From JADKIH01 sp031367345 (GTDB taxonomy: Bacteria > Bacteroidota > Bacteroidia > AKYH767-A > 2013-40CM-41-45): a DNA stretch of 64,000 nt. A program made the translations under genes and the position numbers. This document shows positions 8,424-17,412 of the stretch, piece by piece. The notes under the pieces are model-generated. The model saw only the letters and a program-made list of their open reading frames with translations. It was not told the DNA's origin and searched no databases. The stretch lies in the NCBI GenBank assembly GCA_031367345.1, contig JANLPR010000025.1:4493-68492 (forward strand), in the 5' to 3' direction. How positions within the stretch are numbered: the stretch's first letter is position 1; every line of letters begins with the position of its first letter.

Positions 8424-11018
8424 ATGGCCTTAGAAAGCGTAGAAATATTAATAAAGCGAGCAGAATTACTTCGTGAGCGGAATGTAAATCAGGCCATGCA
8501 GTTGCTCGATGATGCACTTTCAATTGCTGTAATGGCAAATTACAAGCTTGGAATGGCGAGAATTATTCGTGACAAAGGATCATGTTTTTTACTCCAGAAA
8601 AAATTCAAACAATCGATTACAGCATTTACCGAAGCCCATCAGTTTTATATAGGACTCAACGATATTCCGGCTCAACTGGTTTGCTTAAAAGAGATTAGTT
8701 GTATCTATTTTAAACTTGGCGATTTCCCAAGTGCATTGCAATACATTTTACAAAGTTTAAAATTAAACAAAGAACAAGGCGACAATGAAGGCATAGCTCG
8801 CAACTATAATGAACTAGGAAAGCTTTACACATATCTCCAACAATATGATAATGCAATTGATCATTATAAAAAAGCGTTATTAATTTTCGAAGGCATAAAA
8901 GAAAAGCCTGAAATGGTTAATTCTTATTTTCAGATTGGCAATGCTTATAATTGGTTAGATGAATATGATAAATCGCTATATTATTTGTTGCGTGCTGCAC
9001 ATCAATTTGAATTTATTACCGATGTAGATACAAAAGCGAAAGTGATGGGAAGTCTAGGCATCCTTTACACGAAATTGAAAGATTACGAAAAGGCATTGAG
9101 CTATTTCAAAGAAGCATTGAATATTTCGCAAGAAGGTGGTTCACTCATTGTGCGCGCTCAGCTAAAGAAGAGCTTAGGAAACCTTTACATTGAATTGACC
9201 CAATACGATAAAGCCATAGAAGTTCTTACTAAAGCACTCGCATTGGCAGAAAATTCGCCTATAGAATCTCAAGTAATAAAGATCCACCAATTTTTAGCGA
9301 CAGCATACGAAAAAATAGGTGACTTCGAAGCAGCTTATCGACATCATGTAAGTTATTTTGAGCTCGACAAAAAGTCAACTTCAGAAGATATTAGTTTAAA
9401 GACAAATGCGCTACATATAAAGTATGATCTCGACGATCTAAAGAAGCAAAAAGAGATAGCTGAATTGTCAGACAAATTAAAAGAGCAATTTTTAGCCAAT
9501 GTGAGTCACGAAATCCGAACACCGATGAATGGTGTTTTAGGAATGGCACACTTGCTTTCGAAAACAAATCCGACGAGAGAGCAAAAAGAATACATCGACG
9601 CGATTAAATTATCGGCAAATAATTTAATGGTAATTATAAATGACATTCTCGATTTTTCAAAGATAAATGCTGGAAAAATCGAATTCAATGAGACTGAATT
9701 TCATTTACGAAATTTGATCAAAGGAATTATTCAGATCATACAAATCAAAGCAGATGAAAAGCGGATACAACTGAGTTGTAGAATTGATTACAATTTGAAA
9801 GATCATTTATTAGGAGATCCGATTCGCTTGAATCAAATTTTGGTAAACCTTTTAGGGAATTCATTAAAGTTTACTGAATCTGGGAAGATCAATTTAGACA
9901 TACGACTTGTAGAACAAAAAGAAAATGTTTGCAAAATAAGAATGAAAGTTACCGATACCGGAATTGGTATACCTCAAGATAAATTGGCAACAATTTTCGA
10001 GAGCTTTGAACAAGTAGGAAGTAATAAAAGCAGGTACGAAGGAACAGGACTTGGGTTAACAATAGTAAAGCAGTTGGTAGAATTGCAAGGAGGAATTGTA
10101 AGTGTAAAAAGCGAAGAGAACAAAGGTTCGGAGTTTTGTATTGATTTAAATTTCAAAATTGGTTTAGCGAATGGTTCAGAGCCGGAAAAAATTTGCGAAG
10201 AGATTTTACCTGGCAATTATTCACATGTTTCAGTTTTAATTGTAGAAGACAATAAAGTAAATCAATTACTAATTAAAAATATGCTCAAAAAATTTGGCTT
10301 TGAGCAATTGGACACTGCTATAAATGGAAGTATGGCATTAGAGTTATTATATGCCAATCATTACGATCTAATTTTAATGGATATTCAGATGCCGGGAATG
10401 GACGGGTATGATATCACCAAAGAGATCCGACATCGATTAAAAAATAAATTAGAAAACGTACCGGTCATAGCTATTTCTGCCGATGCATCCGAAAAAGAAA
10501 AGACAAAAGCACAAGAATCAGGAATGAATGATTATGTAGTTAAGCCTTATACATCAGAAGAACTTTTTTCTGTAATTTTAAAATACATACAACCACTCGA
10601 AGAAGCAAGTAAAGAACAACCAAAGCGTTCGTTGACAAAACCGAATGAACCGGGAATCAATTTAAAATTTCTCGACAAGTTTACCGGAGGAGATGAAGAT
10701 TTGGCAATACAATTAGTAGAGATTTTTTTGAAGCAAGCACCTGAATCAGTTCAAAAGATAGAAGCAGGACTTTCGACAAACAACTGGAAAGAAATTCATG
10801 CTGTTGCACACAAAGTAAAATCAAGTATTGCGATTTTCGAGTTGAATGAATTGAAAAAAATTATTACCAATATTGAGGAATACAGTAGAGATATGGAGAA
10901 TCTAGAAAAAGTGCCACGACTTTTTTCGGAGTTCAGAGAGGGAATAAAATTAGTGATGCGAGATCTTGATGCTGAATTAAGAAAAATGAAATTGCAACAG
11001 AACACCGGAAAAAACTGA
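8424..11018 (+). CDS. Cytosolic TPR hybrid histidine kinase with receiver and Hpt domains
   Basis: 864 residues without membrane segments. TPR repeats occupy about 20-320 (units such as YDNAIDHYKKAL and YEKALSYFKEAL), where transmembrane sensors usually sit. HisKA follows with NVSHEIRTPMNG (phospho-His near 362), then an HATPase with DTGIGIP and GTGLGL near 510-545. A receiver has LILMDIQMPGMDG (phospho-Asp near 653) and a C-terminal Hpt has HAVAHKVKSS (His near 796). All sites for an internal His-Asp-His relay are present, so the output partner is elsewhere. The signal is probably a cytosolic protein or peptide bound by the TPRs. Start and frame are clear. It converges on rnz with only 10 bp between stops. 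Confidence 0.92.
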   Translation: MALESVEILIKRAELLRERNVNQAMQLLDDALSIAVMANYKLGMARIIRDKGSCFLLQKKFKQSITAFTEAHQFYIGLNDIPAQLVCLKEISCIYFKLGDFPSALQYILQSLKLNKEQGDNEGIARNYNELGKLYTYLQQYDNAIDHYKKALLIFEGIKEKPEMVNSYFQIGNAYNWLDEYDKSLYYLLRAAHQFEFITDVDTKAKVMGSLGILYTKLKDYEKALSYFKEALNISQEGGSLIVRAQLKKSLGNLYIELTQYDKAIEVLTKALALAENSPIESQVIKIHQFLATAYEKIGDFEAAYRHHVSYFELDKKSTSEDISLKTNALHIKYDLDDLKKQKEIAELSDKLKEQFLANVSHEIRTPMNGVLGMAHLLSKTNPTREQKEYIDAIKLSANNLMVIINDILDFSKINAGKIEFNETEFHLRNLIKGIIQIIQIKADEKRIQLSCRIDYNLKDHLLGDPIRLNQILVNLLGNSLKFTESGKINLDIRLVEQKENVCKIRMKVTDTGIGIPQDKLATIFESFEQVGSNKSRYEGTGLGLTIVKQLVELQGGIVSVKSEENKGSEFCIDLNFKIGLANGSEPEKICEEILPGNYSHVSVLIVEDNKVNQLLIKNMLKKFGFEQLDTAINGSMALELLYANHYDLILMDIQMPGMDGYDITKEIRHRLKNKLENVPVIAISADASEKEKTKAQESGMNDYVVKPYTSEELFSVILKYIQPLEEASKEQPKRSLTKPNEPGINLKFLDKFTGGDEDLAIQLVEIFLKQAPESVQKIEAGLSTNNWKEIHAVAHKVKSSIAIFELNELKKIITNIEEYSRDMENLEKVPRLFSEFREGIKLVMRDLDAELRKMKLQQNTGKN

Positions 11019-11028
11019 TGGATTGTTT

Positions 11029-11943
11029 TTAAGCAATTGAAAAAATATCGCCTTCCATTGCAAGAGTTGTATCAGGGAAAACAGCTTTAGCTTCATCGAG
11101 AAGCGGATAAAGGTTTTTATATCTAGCGGAAAAATGACCAATTATTAATCGATTAACATTTGCTTTTTGTGCGATAGTAGCTGCTTGAGCTGCAGTTGAG
11201 TGAAAAGTTTCTTTTGCTCTATCTTCTTTGTCGCTTAAAAAAGTTGCTTCATGATACAGCAAGTCTACCTTTTCAATAAACGGAAGTATTCTTTCATCAT
11301 AGCAAGTATCAGAACAAAAAGCATACGAACGTGTGGGCTTAGGATTGGTCGTTAATTCTGAATTTAAAATGACTTTGCCATTTTCATCAACAATATCTTT
11401 TCCATTTTTTAATTCCTGCAGACTAGCAACCGAGATATTATATTTTTGCAACTTCTCTTTTACCAATTTTCTCAAACGCGGTTTTTCTTTGAAGAGAAAT
11501 CCGGTACAAGGTATTCGATGATTTAAAATTATTGTCTTGATTTCAATATCCTCATCCGAAAAAATAATTTGAGAATTGAGCGAATCCAAAAAATGATAAA
11601 TGATTTCAAAACGCAATGCTGTTTCAGAGTGTTTCAATTGAATATCGATTATTTCCTTTAAGGCAGGCTGGCAATACAAATTCATTGGGATTGTTCTTCC
11701 TTGAAGATGCATGGTTGAGAGAAGACCCAGCAGTCCAAAATAGTGATCACCGTGGAGGTGCGAAATAAAAATATGATTTATCCGATGAAATTTTATTTTA
11801 TACCGGTTCAATTGAATGAGAGTACCTTCTCCGCAATCGACCAAAAAAAACCGCTCATGGATATTTAAAACCTGAGCGGTGGGATGACGTTGATAGATGG
11901 GAGTAGCTGAACTACTTCCTAAAATGCTTACTTCAAAAACCAT
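11029..11943 (-). CDS. rnz: Ribonuclease Z (tRNA 3' endonuclease)
   Basis: A 304-residue metallo-beta-lactamase-fold enzyme that removes 3' trailers from tRNA precursors. Visible motifs: the start EVSILGSSSATPIYQRHPTA, the SHLHGDHYFGL zinc-binding HxHxDH motif, FCSDTCYD (the later Asp ligand), YHEATF and the IGHFSARY histidine. The length is normal for the short RNase Z form. Because CCA is not encoded in the tRNA of this window, removal of the trailer up to the discriminator base is expected to be essential. Its ATG overlaps the stop codon of the upstream T9SS cargo gene by one base (TAATG), suggesting translational coupling. Confidence 0.95.
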   Translation of the reverse strand: MVFEVSILGSSSATPIYQRHPTAQVLNIHERFFLVDCGEGTLIQLNRYKIKFHRINHIFISHLHGDHYFGLLGLLSTMHLQGRTIPMNLYCQPALKEIIDIQLKHSETALRFEIIYHFLDSLNSQIIFSDEDIEIKTIILNHRIPCTGFLFKEKPRLRKLVKEKLQKYNISVASLQELKNGKDIVDENGKVILNSELTTNPKPTRSYAFCSDTCYDERILPFIEKVDLLYHEATFLSDKEDRAKETFHSTAAQAATIAQKANVNRLIIGHFSARYKNLYPLLDEAKAVFPDTTLAMEGDIFSIA

Positions 11944-12695
11944 TATTTTTCAGTAACGATCATTCTTTTTGTCACCGAATTAGTTCCATAGGAAACAGTG
12001 TACAGGTAAATTCCTGCAGGCAACATGGAAACATTAACAGGAATATTATTACTTCCTTTTGTCAATTTGTATTCTTGATTTATAACTTGTTTTCCTAATA
12101 AGTTTATTAATCTAAACTGTACCGAAGCATTTCTTGGTAGATTAACAGGAATGATAGTTTGTGAGGCTACAGGATTTGGAATGTTTTGTTCAACTGCAAA
12201 TTCATTGTTGTTAAAAGAAACAATACCAACATTATTTTCAATGACAATAGTGTAACCAGTATTACTTTGTTGGACAGTTTGAGGGATTCCAAAAACTCTT
12301 CCGTAAATATTAATATTTACGACAATGGGATAAGTTCCAACAATACCTCCAGTAGGAGATGAACCATATAAATAGATGCAAGCATTAGAACCACCAGGAA
12401 ATACACATGAAGGAGGAGTACAAGTATATGCAAAACCCCAAGGTAGACCTGAAACTGAAGTAATAGCAATTGAATCGACTATAGCAGGAAATCCCTGATA
12501 CGTTGTGTCGGTAAGAACCTTTATTTGAATATCCGTTGCATAAGACAAACCTACATAACCATGAGGTAAATTAACAATTGTATCAGGATAAATTCCCGGC
12601 ACGTTATGCGTAATGTTTGTGTCAGGAACACATTGAGCGCCGACACTAAAGGCTGCAAAAAATAAAATGCAGATATTTAGTAATAGTTTTTTCAT
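11943..12695 (-). CDS. T9SS type A cargo protein
   Basis: 250 residues with a signal peptide (KKLLLNICILFFAAFSVGAQ). The C-terminal ~75 residues form a type A sorting domain: AVEQNIPNPVASQTIIPVNL, then VQFRLINLLGKQVINQEY, LPAGIYLYTVSYG and the closing TKRMIVTEK. The protein should therefore be exported by Sec and moved across the outer membrane by the T9SS, and it is likely surface-attached or released. The mature middle part, about 150 residues with several cysteines and proline-rich loops, has no family I recognise. It lies 5 bp downstream of the STAS gene and overlaps rnz by one base, an unusual place for a secreted cargo gene. Confidence 0.85.
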   Translation of the reverse strand: MKKLLLNICILFFAAFSVGAQCVPDTNITHNVPGIYPDTIVNLPHGYVGLSYATDIQIKVLTDTTYQGFPAIVDSIAITSVSGLPWGFAYTCTPPSCVFPGGSNACIYLYGSSPTGGIVGTYPIVVNINIYGRVFGIPQTVQQSNTGYTIVIENNVGIVSFNNNEFAVEQNIPNPVASQTIIPVNLPRNASVQFRLINLLGKQVINQEYKLTKGSNNIPVNVSMLPAGIYLYTVSYGTNSVTKRMIVTEK

Positions 12696-12700
12696 TGGTA

Positions 12701-13072
12701 CTATTCTTTGTGTAATTGTTTTTCTACTTCATCCATAAAAATCAAATCGATTGCTTCATTAACTGTAGGCACTTGCACCAACATAGCATCGAGTTGAGAG
12801 ATAGATATCAATTTACGTACATGGTCTTGTACTCCGGCGCAAACGAATGAACCATTATTATCTCTGCACGCTCTGTAGGCTACTAAGATAGCACTCAAGC
12901 CTGACGAGTCACAATACTGTACATCGGTAAGGTCAAAGATCATGTTTTTATACCCGTCATGATTTAGCATCACAATTTCAGCTTTTAATTCCGGCGCGAC
13001 TACAGATGTGAGTTTAGATTCTTTAATAGAAACCAAAACATACTTCTCTTGTTTGTCAATAGTTAAGTTCAT
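12701..13072 (-). CDS. STAS domain protein, anti-sigma factor antagonist-like
   Basis: A 123-residue single STAS domain. The signature MIFDLTDVQYCDSSGLSAIL contains the DSSG motif in which the first serine is the usual phosphorylation site for a partner switch kinase. The length matches SpoIIAA/RsbV-type antagonists. No anti-sigma kinase or phosphatase is encoded nearby, so the partner is elsewhere. A second possibility, known for other single STAS proteins in Bacteroidota, is a role not linked to sigma factors. It is the first gene of the STAS-cargo-rnz unit and has a promoter-like element 16 bp upstream. Confidence 0.88.
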   Translation of the reverse strand: MNLTIDKQEKYVLVSIKESKLTSVVAPELKAEIVMLNHDGYKNMIFDLTDVQYCDSSGLSAILVAYRACRDNNGSFVCAGVQDHVRKLISISQLDAMLVQVPTVNEAIDLIFMDEVEKQLHKE

Positions 13073-13088
13073 AGTTTAAGTATTTCTT

Positions 13089-13096
13089 CAAATTTA
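13089..13096 (-). promoter_or_regulatory. Possible -7 element of the STAS-cargo-rnz unit
   Basis: On the minus strand TAAATTTG, an exact TAnnTTTG match, 16 nt before the STAS start codon. No TTTG is seen at the proper upstream distance. Confidence 0.5.
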
Positions 13097-13195
13097 CTGA
13101 TTAATAATCGGTTCCTATGAAGGTAAGCAATAATTTTCAACAACCAAAAGTGGTCGGATTGTTAATAGCGAAAAAAGTGAATTCAATGAAAATAA

Positions 13196-14119
13196 TTACC
13201 TTTTGGCGGCTAATAAATAGATAACTGCCATTCGAATGGCGACACCATTTTCAACCTGATCGAGAATGATCGATTGAGGGGAATCGGCAACTTCACTTGT
13301 AATTTCGACACCTCGATTGATTGGTCCGGGATGAAGTATTAAAATCTCTTTTTGAAGCGACTTCAATATTTCCATTGTAAGGCCATATTGCATTACATAT
13401 TCTCTTAGAGTCGGAAAATAGCGTGTATCCTGACGTTCCAATTGAATTCGAAGCATATTGGCAGCATCACACCAATTGAGGGCTTTTAAGAGGTCGGTTT
13501 CGACTTTAACACCTAAAGAGCCGATGTGTTTAGGAATAAGCGAAGCCGGTCCGCAAACCATTACCTCCACTCCTAGTTTCTTAAGGCAAAAAATATTGGA
13601 GAGCGCAACACGCGAATGGAGGATATCGCCAACAATAACAACTTTTTTTCCAGATAACTCTCCTAATCGTTCGCGGAGTGAAAATGCATCGAGTAATGCT
13701 TGCGTAGGATGTTCGTGAGCGCCATCGCCGGCGTTAATGATCGTAGCTTTGACGTGCTTGGATAGGAAGAGTGCAGCTCCGGCATTGGGGTGTCGCATAA
13801 CTACCATATCCGTTTTCATGGCCAGAATATTATTGACAGTATCGATAAGCGTTTCACCTTTGCTTACCGAAGAGGAAGAAGCAGAGAAATTGATTACATC
13901 GGCCGACAATCTTTTTTCTGCAAGTTCGAACGAGAGACGAGTTCGAGTACTGTTTTCAAAAAAAAGATTAGCAATCGTTACATCTCGTAAAGAAGGAACT
14001 TTTTTTATTGGGCGATTAATAACTTCTTTAAAATTTTCGGCTGTAGAAAAAATCAAATCAATATCAGCACGATCGAGTTCTTTAATACCGATTAAGTGAT
14101 TCGTACTGAGCGTTGACAT
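13196..14119 (-). CDS. pyrB: Aspartate carbamoyltranscarbamylase catalytic subunit
   Basis: 307 residues. It joins carbamoyl phosphate and aspartate in de novo pyrimidine synthesis. The carbamoyl-phosphate loop FFENSTRTRLSFE (STRTR) lies near residue 55, the conserved HPNAGAA and GDGAHEHPTQALLDAF (HPTQ) segments follow, and the aspartate-binding domain carries VGDILHSRVALSN and HPGPINRG. The length is standard for the catalytic chain. No pyrI regulatory chain is present beside it, as in most non-enteric bacteria. It lies 24 bp after pyrR on the same strand, so expression is presumably tied to that regulator, although I found no clear attenuator. Confidence 0.96.
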   Translation of the reverse strand: MSTLSTNHLIGIKELDRADIDLIFSTAENFKEVINRPIKKVPSLRDVTIANLFFENSTRTRLSFELAEKRLSADVINFSASSSSVSKGETLIDTVNNILAMKTDMVVMRHPNAGAALFLSKHVKATIINAGDGAHEHPTQALLDAFSLRERLGELSGKKVVIVGDILHSRVALSNIFCLKKLGVEVMVCGPASLIPKHIGSLGVKVETDLLKALNWCDAANMLRIQLERQDTRYFPTLREYVMQYGLTMEILKSLQKEILILHPGPINRGVEITSEVADSPQSIILDQVENGVAIRMAVIYLLAAKR

Positions 14120-14143
14120 AAGGATCCGATTATGATTGTTTAA

Positions 14144-14686
14144 TTATATAAGCCAAACGGCATCTTCACCGTCAATATCTTTCCACTGAACGATTACTTT
14201 TTCACTCGCAATAGTATCCACTTGAATGCCGGTATAGTCGGGAGATATTGGAAGGTGACGACTGTAACGACGATCGATCAACGTAAGTAGTTCTATTTTC
14301 TCTGGCCGACCGAGATCCAACAAGGCATCCATTCCTGCACGAATAGTTCTTCCGGTAAAGAGCACATCGTCGATTAGAATGATTTTTTTATTTTCCACTT
14401 CGAAATTGATTCGCGTGGCGCTGGGAGAATTAATTTCTCGTTTCCTAAAATCGTCGCGATAAAAGGTAATGTCGAGAAAACCTAAGTGGACCGATTTTGT
14501 TTTTAAAATCTGGGAGAGGTGAGCATGAATGCGTTCGGCAACAAAAATACCACGAGGCTGAAGGCCAATTAAAGCTGAATTAGAAAAATCGTCATGGTTT
14601 TCGATAAGCTGATAACAAAGTCGGCGAATCGAAATATCGAAATTCTCGCTACTTAATAGGAGTCTTTTTTGCATTTCGAAGGGCAA
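14144..14686 (-). CDS. pyrR: Bifunctional pyr operon regulator / uracil phosphoribosyltransferase
   Basis: 180 residues of the PyrR family, a PRTase fold that binds UMP and, in Firmicutes, pyr mRNA. The PRPP loop KKIILIDDVLFTGRTIRAGM is intact. The N-terminal half has IRRLCYQLIENHDDF and LIGLQPRGIFVAERI, and the C-terminus has LIDRRYSRHLPISPDY with the basic residues typical of PyrR. The enzyme activity (uracil plus PRPP to UMP) can be assigned with confidence. Regulation of pyrB by RNA binding is inferred from family and position; I did not find a convincing PyrR-binding hairpin or terminator in the 24 bp before pyrB or the 62 bp upstream of pyrR. Confidence 0.93.
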   Translation of the reverse strand: MPFEMQKRLLLSSENFDISIRRLCYQLIENHDDFSNSALIGLQPRGIFVAERIHAHLSQILKTKSVHLGFLDITFYRDDFRKREINSPSATRINFEVENKKIILIDDVLFTGRTIRAGMDALLDLGRPEKIELLTLIDRRYSRHLPISPDYTGIQVDTIASEKVIVQWKDIDGEDAVWLI

Positions 14687-14748
14687 GATAGGAAGAAAAT
14701 AGCTATAACGTTTGTTTTTTAGGGCAGTTCGATAAAAAACTATTCGAA

Positions 14749-15213
14749 TTAGATTAATTTAAATTGTTTCAAATGATGAAGTGCATGTTTATGTAAGAGT
14801 TGACACCAATCATCGAAATTCAATTTGCCGAAAAAGGGATTCATTTGTGTTTCTTTTGGATGAAGATTATAGTATTTTTCCAAATCATTGACCTCCGCAA
14901 TATATTGATCGAGGGCATCATTAAAGTTGGGATAATGAACTTCTAGCGGTTCATCGTTCATAAGCGCATTCTTAGTATTCGGTTTAAATTCTTTTTCGCT
15001 CTGTAGAAATGCAAACATGGCAGGAACCTTTTCTTGTGGAGTAAGAAGTTCGAGTTTTAATTTTCCGTTGGCATTTTTAATAGCCTCCGTCATGTGTTCC
15101 ACCATTTGATGAATAGTCATTTTCCCCCACTCCCCTTTTGCAGTTGGGTTGGCCTTCTTTACAAGACGCGGAAATGTATATTTAATAAAATCAAACTTTT
15201 CTTCAGTTGTCAT
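14749..15213 (-). CDS. DinB-like / DUF1569 protein
   Basis: About 154 residues starting with MTTEEKFDFIKYTF at 15213. The longer reading from 15279 adds 22 residues, rich in Phe and Lys, that come from a poly-A/T tract and are not credible. The fold is predicted to be a four-helix bundle of the DinB/YfiT type, with histidines at positions matching the metal triad (MTIHQMVEHMTEA near the start, LLHKHALHHLKQF at the end). These proteins are metal-dependent, sometimes thiol transferases; no substrate can be assigned. It is a single gene between pyrR and rpsA. Confidence 0.75.
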   Translation of the reverse strand: MTTEEKFDFIKYTFPRLVKKANPTAKGEWGKMTIHQMVEHMTEAIKNANGKLKLELLTPQEKVPAMFAFLQSEKEFKPNTKNALMNDEPLEVHYPNFNDALDQYIAEVNDLEKYYNLHPKETQMNPFFGKLNFDDWCQLLHKHALHHLKQFKLI

Positions 15214-15299
15214 ACGATGGATTTGTGTTATCAAGATGCGAAAAAAAAATGAAAAAAAAAAATGAAAAATCACTTTCAACTAGAGTGATATCAGAGATC

Positions 15300-15336
15300 A
15301 AAAAAAACGGACCTAACTTTCGAAAGGCCCGTTTTT
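15300..15336 (-). terminator. Terminator of rpsA
   Basis: On the minus strand ACGGGCCT and AGGTCCGT pair (one G.U) around a 10-nt loop, followed by a T run. It sits 24 bp past the rpsA stop. The symmetric A/T flanks could also stop plus-strand transcription. Confidence 0.85.
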
Positions 15337-15360
15337 GAAATATGATTAGTACTAAAAAAA

Positions 15361-17199
15361 TTACTCAGCGCTATCGCTTTTCTTTTTTTCAGCTGCTTCC
15401 ATTTCATTCTTAAGATTGCTAAGAACGCTAAGATCACCCAAAGTAGTTTTCTCAACACTTTCTTTTACTTTCTTAACAGCTTTAACGCTTTCTTCGCGAT
15501 CGGCAGATTTAGAATTGTTTTCAGCGATTCTTACACCAGCAGTAGCTTCTTCGTGAATACGGCTATGAGAAACAACGATCTTACGTTGATCTTTGCTGAA
15601 TTCAATTACTTTGAAGTCTGCCTTATCATCGCCTTTCAACATTTTGCCATCTTCTTTCACCATGTGTTTAGATGGAGCAAAAGCTTCCACACCATAAGAA
15701 AGAGCAACCGATGCACCTTTTTCGCCCATCTTCAGAACAGTACCTTCGTGAATAGAATCAATCGTGAAGATCGATTCGAAAACATCCCAAGGGTTCTCTT
15801 CTAATTGCTTGTGTCCTAAACTTAATCGACGGTTTTCCGGATCAACTTCTAAAACAACCACATCCATCTTCTCTCCTACTTTCGTAAATTCAGACGGGTG
15901 TTTTATTTTTTTACTCCAAGAAAGATCAGAGATATGTACAAGACCATCGATACCTTCTTCCAATTCAACAAACACTCCGAAGTTTTGGAAATTTTTAACC
16001 GTAGCCGTGTGCTTAGACCCAACAGGATATTTAGTAGCAACATCAATCCAAGGATCAGCTTTTAATTGCTTTAATCCAAGAGACATTTTACGCTCTTCGC
16101 GATCTAAAGTTAAAACAACAGCTTCAATTTCGTCACTTACTTTTAGGAATTCATGAGGAGAACGAAGATGTTGAGACCAAGACATTTCAGAAACGTGGAT
16201 CAAGCCTTCAACACCCGGAGCAATCTCAACGAAAGCACCATAATCGGCAATAACAACCACTTTACCTTTTACTTTATCACCAACAGCTAATTTCTCATCA
16301 AGTTGAGTCCAAGGATGCGGAGTAAGCTGTTTTAATCCAAGAGCGATACGTTTTTTCTCGTCATCGAAATCAAGGATAACCACGTTAACCTTTTCATCCA
16401 ATTTAAGAACTTCTTCAGGATGAGAAATACGTCCCCAAGAAATATCAGTAATGTGAAGAAGACCATCAACACCACCAAGATCCATGAACACACCGTAAGA
16501 AGTAATATTCTTCACAGTACCTTCAAGCACTTGACCTTTTTCCAACTTCTTCATGATCTCCGCTTTTTGTTGCTCAAGTTCTTCTTCGATCAACACTTTA
16601 TGCGATACAACAACGTTCTTAAATTCATTGTTGATTTTAACAACTTTAAACTCCATTGTTTTACCAACGAATTGATCGTAGTCGCGAATTGGTTTCACAT
16701 CAATTTGCGAACCCGGTAAGAAAGCTTCGATACCGAATACATCAACGATAAGACCACCTTTCGTACGACACTTCACAAAGCCTTGAATTACTTCATCACC
16801 TTCTAAAGCGGCATTCACACGATCCCACGATTTAAGAGCACGTGCTTTTTTATGAGATAATATTAATTGGCCGTTTTTGTCTTCTTGAGTTTCAACATAA
16901 ACTTCAACTTTATCACCAATCTTAAGATCAGGAATATGACGAAATTCCGTCAGTGCTACTAAACCATCCGATTTGTAGCCAATGTTAATCAGAACATCTT
17001 TAGGGGAAATAGAAACAACGCTTCCATCAACAATATCATGTTCAACCACCGAACTCAGTGTTTGATCATACTGTTCTTCCATTTTAATACGCTCATCGTC
17101 TGAGTAATCATTCCAACCTTTTTTATTTCCGGTAGATTCCCAATTGAATGGTTCCGGAGTATAAGTTGGTGTCGGACTTGTAATTTCTTCTGTAATCAT
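15361..17199 (-). CDS. rpsA: 30S ribosomal protein S1
   Basis: 612 residues with six S1 RNA-binding (OB-fold) domains spaced about every 85 residues. Repeats 3-5 are very regular (GVFMDLGGVDGLLHITDISW, GAFVEIAPGVEGLIHVSEMSW, GVFVELEEGIDGLVHISDLSW), each followed by a LGLKQL or LGHKQL motif. The N-terminal ~45 residues are the acidic extension usual in Bacteroidota S1. S1 binds mRNA leaders on the 30S subunit and is of special weight in Bacteroidota, where mRNAs lack Shine-Dalgarno sequences. The C-terminal tail is Lys/Glu-rich and low in complexity. A -7 element at 17251-17258 and a terminator at 15300-15336 make it a single-gene unit. Confidence 0.97.
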   Translation of the reverse strand: MITEEITSPTPTYTPEPFNWESTGNKKGWNDYSDDERIKMEEQYDQTLSSVVEHDIVDGSVVSISPKDVLINIGYKSDGLVALTEFRHIPDLKIGDKVEVYVETQEDKNGQLILSHKKARALKSWDRVNAALEGDEVIQGFVKCRTKGGLIVDVFGIEAFLPGSQIDVKPIRDYDQFVGKTMEFKVVKINNEFKNVVVSHKVLIEEELEQQKAEIMKKLEKGQVLEGTVKNITSYGVFMDLGGVDGLLHITDISWGRISHPEEVLKLDEKVNVVILDFDDEKKRIALGLKQLTPHPWTQLDEKLAVGDKVKGKVVVIADYGAFVEIAPGVEGLIHVSEMSWSQHLRSPHEFLKVSDEIEAVVLTLDREERKMSLGLKQLKADPWIDVATKYPVGSKHTATVKNFQNFGVFVELEEGIDGLVHISDLSWSKKIKHPSEFTKVGEKMDVVVLEVDPENRRLSLGHKQLEENPWDVFESIFTIDSIHEGTVLKMGEKGASVALSYGVEAFAPSKHMVKEDGKMLKGDDKADFKVIEFSKDQRKIVVSHSRIHEEATAGVRIAENNSKSADREESVKAVKKVKESVEKTTLGDLSVLSNLKNEMEAAEKKKSDSAE

Positions 17200-17250
17200 T
17201 TAAATTGTAATGTTATATAGGTTTGATTTCGGTTCTAACTTAAGGGGCTG

Positions 17251-17258
17251 CAAATCTA
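17251..17258 (-). promoter_or_regulatory. Possible -7 element of rpsA
   Basis: On the minus strand TAGATTTG, an exact TAnnTTTG match, 51 nt upstream of the rpsA ATG. The leader between them would be about 45 nt, room for an autoregulatory site, though none is recognisable. Confidence 0.55.
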
Positions 17259-17412
17259 TTAATTATATTCCAATCATAAAAGCATGAAGCAGAATCTTTT
17301 TAACCAAAGAGCAGGGCCAATTTGAGGAGGAAAATTGAATGGTAGTAATGAAAAATAAAGATCGTTGAGTATTACTGTAAGATACTGAAAATAAATTATT
17401 TGCGAATAATAA

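Noticed and set aside
14687..14748. PyrR-responsive attenuator upstream of pyrR
   Set aside because: I looked for a conserved stem with the CNxUCCAGAGAGGyUnnG-like bulge and for a terminator before pyrR and before pyrB. None was visible.
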